Made by a program: the position numbers and the translations under genes
Assembly: GCF_024171535.1 (NCBI RefSeq)
Contig: NZ_JALJZV010000022.1
Coordinates: 1 to 45,087, forward strand
Reading direction: 5' to 3'
DNA length: 45,087 nucleotides
Source: Flavobacterium sp. HSC-61S13
Lineage (GTDB): Bacteria > Bacteroidota > Bacteroidia > Flavobacteriales > Flavobacteriaceae
In this document: one piece after another, positions 33,745-42,983 of the stretch
Layout of the letters: every line of letters starts with the position of its first letter
How positions within the stretch are numbered: position 1 is the stretch's first letter
The notes under the pieces: generated by a model
The model's input: the letters and a program-made list of their open reading frames with translations, nothing else
Told to the model about the DNA's origin: nothing
The model's database searches: none

Positions 33745-34371
33745 ATGACTTCGATTGATTTTATCATAAAAACATACGAACTTTTAAATAGTCAAAATTA
33801 TAGAATTACATTTTCCCCTGCCAAAAATAAAAACTGGATGATGCTGTGTAACAACCATTTTATAGGCGGATTATTTGATGAAGCGTTATACTTTGTTTAT
33901 ACAGAAGCAGTAAATAAATTGCTAGATAATCCCCCAGCAGTATATAAGGGCTATTCAACGCAAGCGCAACATAAAATGCTTTTAATACCTATCGAAAAGG
34001 CGGTGGATTTACTCGTTCTTACCTATAAAGAAAAATTTGATTGGGCCAATTTTGTTTGCGATATCTCCAGTCATTTTACGGCCAATAGAAAATATCCAGA
34101 ACACATCGTCAACATCTACGAAATGTTTGTTGTGTTTCTTCGTTTTTGTTATGAGAAGGAATTATTAGTGCTAAATCCTTTGGATAAAAACAATCGCATT
34201 CTGTATATGAACTACAAAAACCAAGATCTCACTGATAGTGGAAAACTGGTTTTTACTGACCTTATGACAGATTGGTTTACGTATACAGATAGAACGAATA
34301 AGATTGATAACACTAAAATGTTGGAGAAATATTACTTGAAAATTATTCAGAAGAATGAATTAGTAGACTAA
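33745..34371 (+). CDS. hypothetical protein, first gene of the immunity-type array
   Basis: 208 residues, soluble, mixed alpha/beta, no motif recognised. First of eleven plus-strand genes with no obvious relation to each other, typical of arrays of toxin-immunity genes. A -7 promoter element lies 44-51 bp upstream. Confidence 0.55.
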   Translation: MTSIDFIIKTYELLNSQNYRITFSPAKNKNWMMLCNNHFIGGLFDEALYFVYTEAVNKLLDNPPAVYKGYSTQAQHKMLLIPIEKAVDLLVLTYKEKFDWANFVCDISSHFTANRKYPEHIVNIYEMFVVFLRFCYEKELLVLNPLDKNNRILYMNYKNQDLTDSGKLVFTDLMTDWFTYTDRTNKIDNTKMLEKYYLKIIQKNELVD

Positions 34372-34541
34372 AAGGCGGAATCAACAATAAGGTGAAATCA
34401 AGCTTGTCGCAGAAAATATATACAGTTTTTTTTGTGTAATGTACTCAAGACCTGATAACGTTCGCCTAGGTTTAGCCTCAGAAATTTTAATTTTTGTAAA
34501 TGCCTATACAGAAGAATCCATTTTTTATAAATCAAGTTAGC

Positions 34542-35123
34542 ATGAAATTTACCAACGCCCACAAAATAGCTTTCAATCATTGCAAAACACAGCCAGCGTT
34601 TAAGCTGTTTTTAGATGATTTTGAAATAAATTCCATAGATGAAAGTTCTAAAAACATATTGCATTATTACCTCGGTAGTTTAATTTATGATAGCAATTTG
34701 GAGGAATTTGCAATAAATCGCCCATACCTATTAGATCCCATTCCAGTTATAGATGAGCTGCTAAAAAGAGGTATTGACATTAACGCACAGCCACAGCGAG
34801 GCCCTAGAATGTATACCGCATTATGTCTTAGTGTTGGTTTTACCTACAAATCAAAAGAAATATTTGATCACCTAATTAAAAATGGAGCCGATGTAAATAG
34901 GCGCATCGGACATGGAGGTACTGTCTTGACAAAAGCCATGTCGAGTACCGGAGTTAAAGCAAATGACGATTTATACTTTGTAGAAAAACTCTTAGAGCAT
35001 GGAGCCGATATTTATGCAGAAAATAGTTTCGGTATATCGGCATTTAGCTTAGTTCAAGGATTTGCGGATGATGCCTTAACGCTTAAAAACTTGATCATGA
35101 AGCATCATCATCATCATCAGTAA
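34542..35123 (+). CDS. ankyrin-repeat protein
   Basis: 193 residues from the Met at 34542 (MKFTNAHKIAF); an ATG 14 codons earlier (34500) is an alternative. Ankyrin repeats are visible as IDELLKRGIDINAQPQRGPRMYTALCLSV, FDHLIKNGADVNRRIGHGGTVLTKAM and VEKLLEHGADIYAENSFGISAF. It ends in a natural KHHHHHQ tail. Ankyrin proteins of this size are frequent as immunity partners of secreted toxins; no toxin is adjacent. Confidence 0.72.
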   Translation: MKFTNAHKIAFNHCKTQPAFKLFLDDFEINSIDESSKNILHYYLGSLIYDSNLEEFAINRPYLLDPIPVIDELLKRGIDINAQPQRGPRMYTALCLSVGFTYKSKEIFDHLIKNGADVNRRIGHGGTVLTKAMSSTGVKANDDLYFVEKLLEHGADIYAENSFGISAFSLVQGFADDALTLKNLIMKHHHHHQ

Positions 35124-35309
35124 TTTGTTACTGCTTTAGATTTTTGAAGTGTGAGTAAAACGGTATTATACAACCGCAAGTCGCGTAGATATAATCCTCT
35201 TTTTGACAGTAAGTAAAACAAACCAAATCGTGTCGCAGTACCGAATGCTTAATTATAGTTGCCGTTCGAAGGGTAGCTAGCAAATAAAAGCAACACATAA
35301 AACAGACGA

Positions 35310-36143
35310 ATGACAACAACAACAACAAACTTTGAAAATTGGGGTATAGAACTTGAAAAAGTTTGGGATTTAAAAACAGCGGAAGACTGTGTGAAATTTA
35401 GTGAATTAATGTATTCATTAAATGGCGAGGAGGAAAGTAATTACCTACATAAACTTATCGACGCGATAAGACTAAAAGACGATTCCGGTGTTTATGAAAG
35501 TTTGTATAATGCACTTTGGGTATTCCCTCCAAAGTTGGTCGGCGAGATTCTTGCCCAGAGACTATCCGAGCTTCAGAAAAGAATGGGGAAGTTTGACCAA
35601 GTTTTTCGATTTTATATTCCCCTTCCAACTGCTGAAGTCGCCTTGCAAGCCTTTTTGGAAGCAGCGAAGCAATGGACTATAGCTGAGAGAAGATCTTCTA
35701 TGGCTGCGCTAAAAAAATGGTTTATAGCCGACGAAGCGTGGGAAAGCGTTTTGGAAAAATTAGGTAAACCCATCGCAAAAACGAAAGAAAGTGCTATTCC
35801 CGAATATTGGGACGAAAATTGGAGAAAAAGATTTGTAGAAGGACGGGAAAAAGGAGGCGAGTTTTCTATAAGTGGGATATTTTGGAAAAAAGGAAAAAAA
35901 GTATGGCTTGAAGATTTAGATTTTCTAATCGAAGTTTTAGCCTTAAACCTCGGTAAAGATTGGCGACAAATTGATACGATGACAAACCCTTTTTGGTTCT
36001 ATGCTAATAAGACCGTTTATCCAACATTTATTGAAAAATTAAAAGAACTACCCAGTGAAAAACAAACGGAAATTCTGGACAATATAAAACGAGTTAATAA
36101 GAATAAATTTAAACAACTTAACACAGAAATAAACGGCAACTAA
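35310..36143 (+). CDS. hypothetical protein
   Basis: 277 residues, starts with a run of Thr (MTTTTTNFENWGIELEKVW). Helical first half and a Trp-rich second half (EYWDENWRKRFVEG, FWKKGKKVWLEDLDFLIEVL). No family recognised. Its size and its place in the array suggest an immunity-type gene, by context only. Confidence 0.5.
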   Translation: MTTTTTNFENWGIELEKVWDLKTAEDCVKFSELMYSLNGEEESNYLHKLIDAIRLKDDSGVYESLYNALWVFPPKLVGEILAQRLSELQKRMGKFDQVFRFYIPLPTAEVALQAFLEAAKQWTIAERRSSMAALKKWFIADEAWESVLEKLGKPIAKTKESAIPEYWDENWRKRFVEGREKGGEFSISGIFWKKGKKVWLEDLDFLIEVLALNLGKDWRQIDTMTNPFWFYANKTVYPTFIEKLKELPSEKQTEILDNIKRVNKNKFKQLNTEINGN

Positions 36144-36269
36144 AAATTGGTTAGGAACAGTAGGGGGCAACGGTAATTTCTATCGTAGTTCATCCATTCC
36201 CTGTTTGTACTTAGATTGTTCAGAATCATTACACAACACCGAGACCTTAGCAGAAACTTATTGAACGAT

Positions 36270-37232
36270 ATGGCAGAGAAATTTTATCCGGTTAAAAAAA
36301 ATGGGAAATATGCGTTTATAGACAAGCAGGGAAACCTGATTACAAAGTTTGAATTTGACTTCGCCAATATGTTTGGAGGCATAAAAGTTAATGAGGAGTT
36401 TGGATATATGGACGGTAAAGGTAATATCCATATAAACCCAAACTATAGATACGAATATGGCTTTGGAGGTTTTAACGATGGGTTAGCAATTGTGGAAGTT
36501 GACGGGAAATTTGGTTTCATCAATAGCGAAAATGATATCGTCATTGAACCTAAATACTATCGCGTAAATGAATTTCATAACGGAATAGCCTTAGTACAAG
36601 ACAATATGTTTACTTCATCTTATTTCATAAATACAAGTGGCAAAACAATATTGAATAACCGGGAATTTGGCGTATCGGAATATAATGAAGGTCTGGTTAA
36701 TTGTAAATCTTTAATAGAGAAGAAATGGGGCTTTGTTGATATGGATAACAACTTCATTATACCGCCCATATACCATTATACCAGCTCCTTTCATGAAGGC
36801 CTGGCAGCCGTAATACCAACGCTTATTGGTAAAAAAGCTAATAAAAAACAATTATCTGGCTTTGTAAATAGAAACAACGAATCTTTAATTCCGCCTGATT
36901 TTAATATAGCTAATGGACATTTTTCAGAAGGACTATGCTGTATTTGGGATAATGGCAATGGGTACATCGATACGAAGGGAGCCGTTGTTATTCCCTGCGA
37001 ATACTTAGTAGGAGAAAATTTCTCAGATGGTTTGGCAAGTGTTCAGTTTAAAAAAAACAACAAACATGGATTTATAAATCGCGATGGAAACATGGTTATT
37101 AAACCAAAATTTGAACATGTAGAACGTTTTGAAAATGGGATAGCAAAAGTTACCATCGGAAAAGACCACGCTGTTTATAAAGATGGTTACATCAATAAAG
37201 ACGGGGATTACATTTGGAAACCGACCCGGTAA
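36270..37232 (+). CDS. WG-repeat protein
   Basis: 320 residues made almost entirely of WG (KWGFID-type) beta repeats: YPVKKNGKYAFIDKQGN, FGYMDGKGNIHINPNY, GKFGFINSENDIVIEPKY, KWGFVDMDNNFIIPP, KHGFINRDGNMVIKPKF and a last KDGYINKDGDYIWKP. Start at ATG 36270; the open frame upstream has only a TTG. WG-repeat proteins are common in Bacteroidota and may bind other proteins; they occur as immunity or adaptor genes. Confidence 0.8.
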   Translation: MAEKFYPVKKNGKYAFIDKQGNLITKFEFDFANMFGGIKVNEEFGYMDGKGNIHINPNYRYEYGFGGFNDGLAIVEVDGKFGFINSENDIVIEPKYYRVNEFHNGIALVQDNMFTSSYFINTSGKTILNNREFGVSEYNEGLVNCKSLIEKKWGFVDMDNNFIIPPIYHYTSSFHEGLAAVIPTLIGKKANKKQLSGFVNRNNESLIPPDFNIANGHFSEGLCCIWDNGNGYIDTKGAVVIPCEYLVGENFSDGLASVQFKKNNKHGFINRDGNMVIKPKFEHVERFENGIAKVTIGKDHAVYKDGYINKDGDYIWKPTR

Positions 37233-37435
37233 AATTAGTGGGGAGAAACTATACAGTTCAACCATAGTTCTTCGACTAAATATTTATACCATATAGAAGA
37301 TTTGTAATAAAACAGATTCTCTATATTTGTTACTGATTCGCGCGCTTGTAGCGTCTCTACATCCAATTATTAGCAGATTGTCGTTACTTTAAAGTGGAGT
37401 ATACAAGTTAGCGGAAACCTAAAAAAAAATGTGTA

Positions 37436-37951
37436 ATGACAGAATTAAATCAACTAATTGACAACTATCAATCCGAAGTGGACGAGGACGAAAAGGCTGA
37501 AATCATTATCACAGACTTCCAATTCTTGAATGACCATACTAAATGGAATTTTTTATTGGATTTAATAGAGCAAAGTGAAACTTACGACCTCGTAAAAGTG
37601 AATGTTTACAAGATTATTGAAATTGCAGACTTTAGCGATCTTAATCGTATAGCCATAAAAAACAGGATTTTAGAAGCTTTAAAAAATGAAACTGACGAAA
37701 TGATTAGACAATATGGGTTTATGTCTTTGTCTTGGAGTTTTAGCAGTTTTCCCGACGTTATAGACTTTTCTATAAATGCTATGGAGAACATAAATGAAGA
37801 TATAGATGTTAGACATGCTGCTTTTGGGGTGTTGACAAAATCCAAAGATTTCATAAAAATAGAGACGCTAAGAGAAAGGCTTTTACTAATAAAGGATTTT
37901 GAAAAATATGTAAAAACATTTTTTGAACAACGAGCGAAAGGCAACCGCTAG
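37436..37951 (+). CDS. hypothetical HEAT-like helical protein
   Basis: 171 residues in pairs of amphipathic helices (HTKWNFLLDLIEQSETYDLVKVNVYKIIE; RHAAFGVLTKSKDFIKIETLRERLL). This is the look of HEAT-repeat immunity proteins. No catalytic motif. Confidence 0.55.
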   Translation: MTELNQLIDNYQSEVDEDEKAEIIITDFQFLNDHTKWNFLLDLIEQSETYDLVKVNVYKIIEIADFSDLNRIAIKNRILEALKNETDEMIRQYGFMSLSWSFSSFPDVIDFSINAMENINEDIDVRHAAFGVLTKSKDFIKIETLRERLLLIKDFEKYVKTFFEQRAKGNR

Positions 37952-38146
37952 TAAAGGTTTAATTTCACCGAGGGCTTCACCGTCTTCAATAGTGAGGCGA
38001 AAGGTTTAACTTAGAAGATAGTACTTCGATTGAATTTTACAACCACATGGAAGATGAGTGCTTCGAGTGCGGTAGCATCCCAAGCCCTAGAAGCGTTAGC
38101 AGTAAACATACCACGACAGGTACAAATAATATATAAAGACACGAAA

Positions 38147-38746
38147 ATGAACTTTGATTTTGCAGAACAAATAAATTCCGACCTTGAAAATCTTGACTTT
38201 CAGAAAGCCATTTCTACAGCGGAAAAAGAACTCAGTAATATTGCTACAACAGCATTCCACGAAATCATAGGTAAAACCTTTACAAATCCTACCGACGATT
38301 TAGTCAATTGGATGGACAGTTTTTACAAAGAAATTTCAAAGAAAATGGTTGTTAAAGCCATGTACTTTGAAATGAACGAATTTGATATAAATACCGATGT
38401 TTGGTACATCGATGGTGTTGCCTACAAAGAAGACGGCGGACTTGACCTAGAGGACATGGAATGGCTATCGGACTGCAAAAGTGATGTCATGACGACTAAG
38501 GAATTTGTCTTGACAGGTTACGAAAAATTTCAAAATCTCTTTGAAACGATTGAAGAAAAGGAAGAAAATGACGAATGGACCGATGAAATGCAAGATGCAA
38601 GAGATTGGTGTGAACAAATAATAATTTCCAGATTTATGGAAATCATGAAAAAAGCACACGAAGCGGCAAAGGAAAGAAAATTGGATTGGGGAAACATTCC
38701 TGTTTACTTTACCGAACACGCCTATGATTTTATCGTGAAATCCTAA
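38147..38746 (+). CDS. hypothetical acidic protein
   Basis: 199 residues from the Met at 38147 (MNFDFAEQINSDLENLDF). The frame is open for 44 codons upstream but begins only with TTG and looks like a remnant of other coding sequence. Acidic, helical, Trp-rich in the middle (DTD-like acidic patches, NDEWTDEMQDARDW). No known family. Acidic small proteins are typical of toxin inhibitors. Confidence 0.55.
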   Translation: MNFDFAEQINSDLENLDFQKAISTAEKELSNIATTAFHEIIGKTFTNPTDDLVNWMDSFYKEISKKMVVKAMYFEMNEFDINTDVWYIDGVAYKEDGGLDLEDMEWLSDCKSDVMTTKEFVLTGYEKFQNLFETIEEKEENDEWTDEMQDARDWCEQIIISRFMEIMKKAHEAAKERKLDWGNIPVYFTEHAYDFIVKS

Positions 38747-38886
38747 ATTTTAAAAAAAACCACTGCTAAAATGGGGCTGCCGAAGGCTTTATTCAGTTAG
38801 CTGCTTCGGTTATAGAAAATACCGGAAAAGAATTGGATATGCTGATCAAGCTGATCCCAGTACAGATTAAACGAAGTGAACGTACC

Positions 38887-39435
38887 ATGATAAAATATTA
38901 TAAAGCTGACGATAAAGAACAACTACTTTACAAAGAAACTTGGTTTGACGAAAAGAGAAAAGTAGCCGTTGTTCACTATGGAAAAGTGGGTTTTAAAGGA
39001 AAAGTAGAAGAGATTCCGATTGAAACAAACATGGCCAATGACGATTTTGTCCTTAATTTCTGTAAAGAATGTGAAAGTCAGGGCTATGCTCAAATAGATG
39101 AAGACCATCATCATTGGGTTGTTGTTCAGTTTCCTTTAAAGAGTGATTTGGGAAATAAAAGGGATTTATGGCTTAAAGACAAGGTGCAAGAATATCTAAA
39201 AGACCATCTAGGTTGGAATGGGGTAGGTGATGTGGATGGTTTTGATATGGGGCAAAAGAAATTAAATATTTTTTGTAGGGTTGTAGACAGTGAAAAAGCG
39301 GTTAGCAGTATCAAAACTTGTTTAAAAGAATATCGGCTTGACCTTAACCAAGCCCGAATTGCCACAAAAAAAGTAGGCGAATTATATTATACGCTGAAGT
39401 TTTCTCACAAAAAAGTAGCTGATTTTGAATTATGA
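38887..39435 (+). CDS. WGR-like domain protein
   Basis: 182 residues from the Met at 38887. Residues 1-70 (YYKADDKEQLLYKETWFDEKRKVAVVHYGKVGFKGKVEEI) look like a WGR domain. The second half (GVGDVDGFDMGQKKLNIFCRVVDSEKAVSSIKTCLKE) has a ferredoxin-like pattern. Open reading continues upstream to 38770 without a start and may be a relic. The stop overlaps the next ATG by 4 bp, so the pair is co-translated. Confidence 0.6.
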   Translation: MIKYYKADDKEQLLYKETWFDEKRKVAVVHYGKVGFKGKVEEIPIETNMANDDFVLNFCKECESQGYAQIDEDHHHWVVVQFPLKSDLGNKRDLWLKDKVQEYLKDHLGWNGVGDVDGFDMGQKKLNIFCRVVDSEKAVSSIKTCLKEYRLDLNQARIATKKVGELYYTLKFSHKKVADFEL

Positions 39436-39755
39436 AAAAGTTAGAATTACAAGAGATCGATTTCAAACAGTCCCTTCCAGTAGTTTATGAAGATTTAGAA
39501 CCCATTATAATGGCGGAGCTCAATGCACTGCGCGACAAATTAAGGACACTTCCTGAAAATACAGAAAGTAGCGAAATACTTAATTTGTTTGAAAACTGTG
39601 TTTTATCGCTAAACAAAATTGAAGATAACGATGCTATTGAAAGTACCATCGACACAGAAGAAAGAGAAGGATTATGTGATGCCTTATATAAAATGGGAAC
39701 GATAGTAGGACTTGATGAAACAACGGAATATATCGATAATTGGCGAGAGTGGTAA
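39432..39755 (+). CDS. small acidic hypothetical protein
   Basis: 107 residues, strongly acidic and helical (EDLEPIIMAELNALRDKLRTL; STIDTEEREGLCDALYKMG). ATGA overlap with the WGR-like gene shows coupling. No family known. Confidence 0.55.
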   Translation: MKKLELQEIDFKQSLPVVYEDLEPIIMAELNALRDKLRTLPENTESSEILNLFENCVLSLNKIEDNDAIESTIDTEEREGLCDALYKMGTIVGLDETTEYIDNWREW

Positions 39756-39773
39756 CTAAAATAAAAAAAAAAT

Positions 39774-40259
39774 ATGTTTATAGAAAAATGGAAAGACACC
39801 GCATTTGGAAGTGATTATGGTGGAGACTTTCAACAATTTTTAGAGAAAATTCCGTGTAAAAAATTAACCTTGACGGAAATTTACAAACGGTGCGACTTAA
39901 AAAGATACTTGGATCAACCCGAACTGCTCGATGAACGCACGGATAACAACGTCCGGCTTGATAATCCAGACTTCGAACAGTTTGTACATTATGAAGATGC
40001 TGTGATTGCACTAACGGCAATTGTTGCTGAAAGTGAATTAAATGGAAGTGCTGATTTGACAACTGCCTACGGTTCAAAAATTATAACTTTTGACATCTCA
40101 AAAGAGGAATTGCTAACATTAAAAAATGCCCTGACTGATATTCACAATAATACAGAGAAATTTGTTTTATTTGAAATGCTGGGAGACTATAAAGAGGATA
40201 CACTTGTTGATATTTTAGAAATTATTGACTGCATAAAAGAAAGTATTGATAAAAAGTAA
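39774..40259 (+). CDS. hypothetical immunity-type protein
   Basis: 161 residues, acidic. Begins MFIEKWKDTAFGSDYGGDFQQFL, with FEQFVHYEDAVIALTAIVAE in the middle. I associate this layout with small Bacteroidota proteins found near polymorphic toxins, but cannot name the family. 18 bp after the previous gene, probably the same operon. Confidence 0.55.
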   Translation: MFIEKWKDTAFGSDYGGDFQQFLEKIPCKKLTLTEIYKRCDLKRYLDQPELLDERTDNNVRLDNPDFEQFVHYEDAVIALTAIVAESELNGSADLTTAYGSKIITFDISKEELLTLKNALTDIHNNTEKFVLFEMLGDYKEDTLVDILEIIDCIKESIDKK

Positions 40260-40389
40260 AACGCTTTTGGTTACATTCGACAAAAGCGGAACAAAACCAG
40301 AATTTTGCAATAGGGAGATTTGAGTAGAAAAATTTCTTCTCGCTTTTTACCAGTAATTTTATAAAACACAACCAAATATAGAAGACACA

Positions 40390-40641
40390 ATGAACATTGA
40401 CGAAGTTTTTAACCATATAAAAAGTAATCCCAAACTCGCCTATATTATTGTTGGTCTTGTTTTTATAGTAATTTTAATAGGATATATAAAGCGATGGAAA
40501 TGGGCAACAGACCCGACGGGAAACAGAAAAAGCGTGGTACTCGTTGAATGGTTTGGTTATGAAAACTACCGCAAAATAATGATCGTCATCCTTATCCTTG
40601 GCATAGTATCCATCAGTTCTCTATATCTACTAAGTACCTAA
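40390..40641 (+). CDS. two-helix membrane immunity protein, Imm17-like
   Basis: 83 residues with two membrane segments (AYIIVGLVFIVILIGYI and IMIVILILGIVSISSLYLL). The loop between them contains KRWKWATD; a WxW between two membrane helices is the hallmark described for immunity family Imm17. The next gene starts 3 bp after its stop. Confidence 0.65.
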   Translation: MNIDEVFNHIKSNPKLAYIIVGLVFIVILIGYIKRWKWATDPTGNRKSVVLVEWFGYENYRKIMIVILILGIVSISSLYLLST

Positions 40642-40644
40642 CAC

Positions 40645-41319
40645 ATGAAGACACTAAAAGAATTGATAAACTTAGACGAACCGGGTTGGGAGTTAGTCTC
40701 CGAATGGATAAGCGAAGCCGAAAACGATTTTGAGATATTGCCAAGGGATGGCGCACGCGCAGAGCAAGAACTGGTAAATGCACAAGTGACAACCCGTTCG
40801 CCCATGGGTGCTGTAATCTACGAAACCGGCGGCATATTAATTGACCACGGATGGTTGCGGATTTTAGGTTCTGGCAGTGAAAAACTCGACAGAGGGTTGA
40901 CAAGCTGGAACAAAGGTAAAACCTTTGAGAATTATGGCGATCAACCGTCTCATTTTTTAATTGCCGATGACATCATCGGGGGCTATTTTGCCTTAAATGC
41001 TGGCGGTATTGGAACTGAGATAGGGAAGGTGTACTATTTAGCTCAAGACAGCTTAGCATGGGAATGTTTAGATACCAGCTATTCTGAATTTCTTTATTGG
41101 GCCTTTACTGGCGATATTCATAAATTCTATAAACTTTTTAGATGGGAAAACTGGCAAGACGATATAAAAGCAGCCAACGGAAATGAAGTGTTTTCCTTTA
41201 TGCCATTTTTGTGGACCGAAGAAGGAAAAGACATTGCGAAAACAACCAGAGCCTTAGTCCCAATCGAAGAGAATTACCGATTAACACTTGATTTTCAAAA
41301 AGAATTTAGCGACAAATAA
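40645..41319 (+). CDS. DUF2625-family protein
   Basis: 224 residues. Matches the DUF2625 layout: PGWELVSEWISEAENDFEILPRD at the start, GGILIDHGWLRILGSGSEKLDRGL, and LIADDIIGGYFALNAGG. Function unknown; DUF2625 genes occur in immunity-gene arrays. Directly behind the Imm17-like gene. Confidence 0.72.
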   Translation: MKTLKELINLDEPGWELVSEWISEAENDFEILPRDGARAEQELVNAQVTTRSPMGAVIYETGGILIDHGWLRILGSGSEKLDRGLTSWNKGKTFENYGDQPSHFLIADDIIGGYFALNAGGIGTEIGKVYYLAQDSLAWECLDTSYSEFLYWAFTGDIHKFYKLFRWENWQDDIKAANGNEVFSFMPFLWTEEGKDIAKTTRALVPIEENYRLTLDFQKEFSDK

Positions 41320-41351
41320 CACAGTTCTTTGCATAGTGTAATTCTTTATGA

Positions 41352-41417
41352 AATAGGGATCTTCACTTTTTGAATTGTGGTGAGGACCTAATTAGCAAAG
41401 TTTTAAACTGAGGTTGG
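41352..41417 (+). repeat. right copy of the ~66-bp direct repeat
   Basis: Counterpart of 24249-24315 in the same orientation: AATAGGG, CACTTTTTGAATTG, TGAGGACCTAATTAGC, AAAGTTTTAAACT, GGTTGG. It lies 33 bp after the last immunity-type gene, so the two copies bracket 17 kb of accessory genes. Confidence 0.6.
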
Positions 41418-41495
41418 CTCTTTTAATTATTTCTCTAGTAAGGAAAAATTCTTTAATGCTATTAAATGCGAAGTTATGCGCTGTCTTTATGATTA

Positions 41496-42791
41496 CTATA
41501 GATTAAGATTTGGAGGTGAAATTTCTTTTACAAAGATTAACCCGTCATAGGTCTCGTAATATATCTTATTAATTAAAATTCTATGCAAAGGTTCAGGTTG
41601 ATACCCACCTCCACCAATCATTATATGTCTTGATTTTTTGGAGAAAAAATTAGTTGGTTCATTTAAATGAGAATCTTCCATATCTATAAAAAATATATTT
41701 TTATTTATTGACATTAACGTATTGGCATATGTCTTTGGAAAAGGTTTTGTTATATGGTAAGTTTTCCAATAATTTCCTTTTTTCTTATCATTTACAGAAC
41801 CATTTATTTTACCTGTACCGAAGTCGAATCCTATACTGTAATAATCATCTTTATAATAATCCTTTAGATATTTCCCTAAAGTAAGTATTCCGCTAGCAGT
41901 ATAGTACATTTCCTTTTTGTTTATATGTTCATTATGTGCCCATATAAAAAATTTTTCACTATTCGATTGTTGATCGACAAGGTACTTTACATTTTCAAAC
42001 ATTTTTAAATCCCGGAATTCAACGTAAGCAGGATATTTCTCTTTAGTGGAAGACGCAAATTCGGCATAACTGATTAAATAATTTAAAGATTTTTCAATAG
42101 GTTGATATTTTTTCTTTTCTAAATTTGAATGCAATATTTGTTGCTTAAGCTGATTTAATTTAGGAACTTGAAGTTGCCACCAATCAGTAGGTTTTTGATA
42201 ATCAATCTTTTTATTTGAACAACTGTCTGCGACAATTAATAGATTTTCATCAATTTTAATCTTATTCAACAAAACAAAATCTCGTATTTCAAGATTAATT
42301 TTATCACCTGATTGTATGTCCATACCATAAAACTTTATTTGTTCCTCTTCTGGTTTTCCAATATTGTAATTACGCATCCATTCCAAAAGATCTGTGATTT
42401 CTTTGGTATGCCAAAATCCATTATTAAAGTTATTTGCTATTGTTTTTTTATCACCTTTACCTCCTTTTAACCATTCGTTTATGCCTTCTTCGGCTTGATA
42501 ACTCTCTTCCATTATAAAAACTTTAAGGCCTTTATTTTTGACTAAATACTTAAAAAACTTTGCTTTTATATCAAAAAATTCTTTTGTATTATGCGAAGCT
42601 TCTCCAAATCCATATATTTTAGCATTTTCGAATTTAATAGGCGTATTGCTATTGAAGATATCTAGTTCAGAATCTGGATTTGCATCTTCAATGGTAATGG
42701 AGTTATCACTTATCCAATTTATAGTTTCTTTATTTTGTGAATAGAAAAGAACTGGAATAAGGAGTATTATAATTGAAATTATCTTCTGCAT
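41496..42791 (-). CDS. secreted erythromycin-esterase-family hydrolase
   Basis: 431 residues. The start at MQKIISIIILLIPVLFYSQ gives a signal peptide; the 22 codons before it do not. The family pattern is present: GFGEASHNTKEFF, VFIMEESYQAEEGINEWL, MDIQSGD and IWAHNEHI supply the Glu/His residues of the active site. Related enzymes open macrolide rings, but most family members have unknown substrates, so resistance should not be assumed. Confidence 0.78.
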   Translation of the reverse strand: MQKIISIIILLIPVLFYSQNKETINWISDNSITIEDANPDSELDIFNSNTPIKFENAKIYGFGEASHNTKEFFDIKAKFFKYLVKNKGLKVFIMEESYQAEEGINEWLKGGKGDKKTIANNFNNGFWHTKEITDLLEWMRNYNIGKPEEEQIKFYGMDIQSGDKINLEIRDFVLLNKIKIDENLLIVADSCSNKKIDYQKPTDWWQLQVPKLNQLKQQILHSNLEKKKYQPIEKSLNYLISYAEFASSTKEKYPAYVEFRDLKMFENVKYLVDQQSNSEKFFIWAHNEHINKKEMYYTASGILTLGKYLKDYYKDDYYSIGFDFGTGKINGSVNDKKKGNYWKTYHITKPFPKTYANTLMSINKNIFFIDMEDSHLNEPTNFFSKKSRHIMIGGGGYQPEPLHRILINKIYYETYDGLIFVKEISPPNLNL

Positions 42792-42983
42792 ATTATTTAA
42801 AAGTAGGTGTAGAATTGCTTTTTGTACAAAATAAAAACACATCTTAGTTTTGTTCAATCATTTCTAGATCTGCATTTCGTATAGTACATAGCTAATATAG
42901 TTAAATCTTTATGTAGATGATACTTGAAAAACTTATACAACCTGCGTAATTTAGTTTTTATGACAAAATGGGAGTTGAGCAAG

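Noticed and set aside
34542..35123. Affinity-tag artefact because the ankyrin protein ends in five His
   Set aside because: The surrounding DNA is ordinary genomic sequence with no vector features; a CAT/CAC run is a natural low-complexity end.
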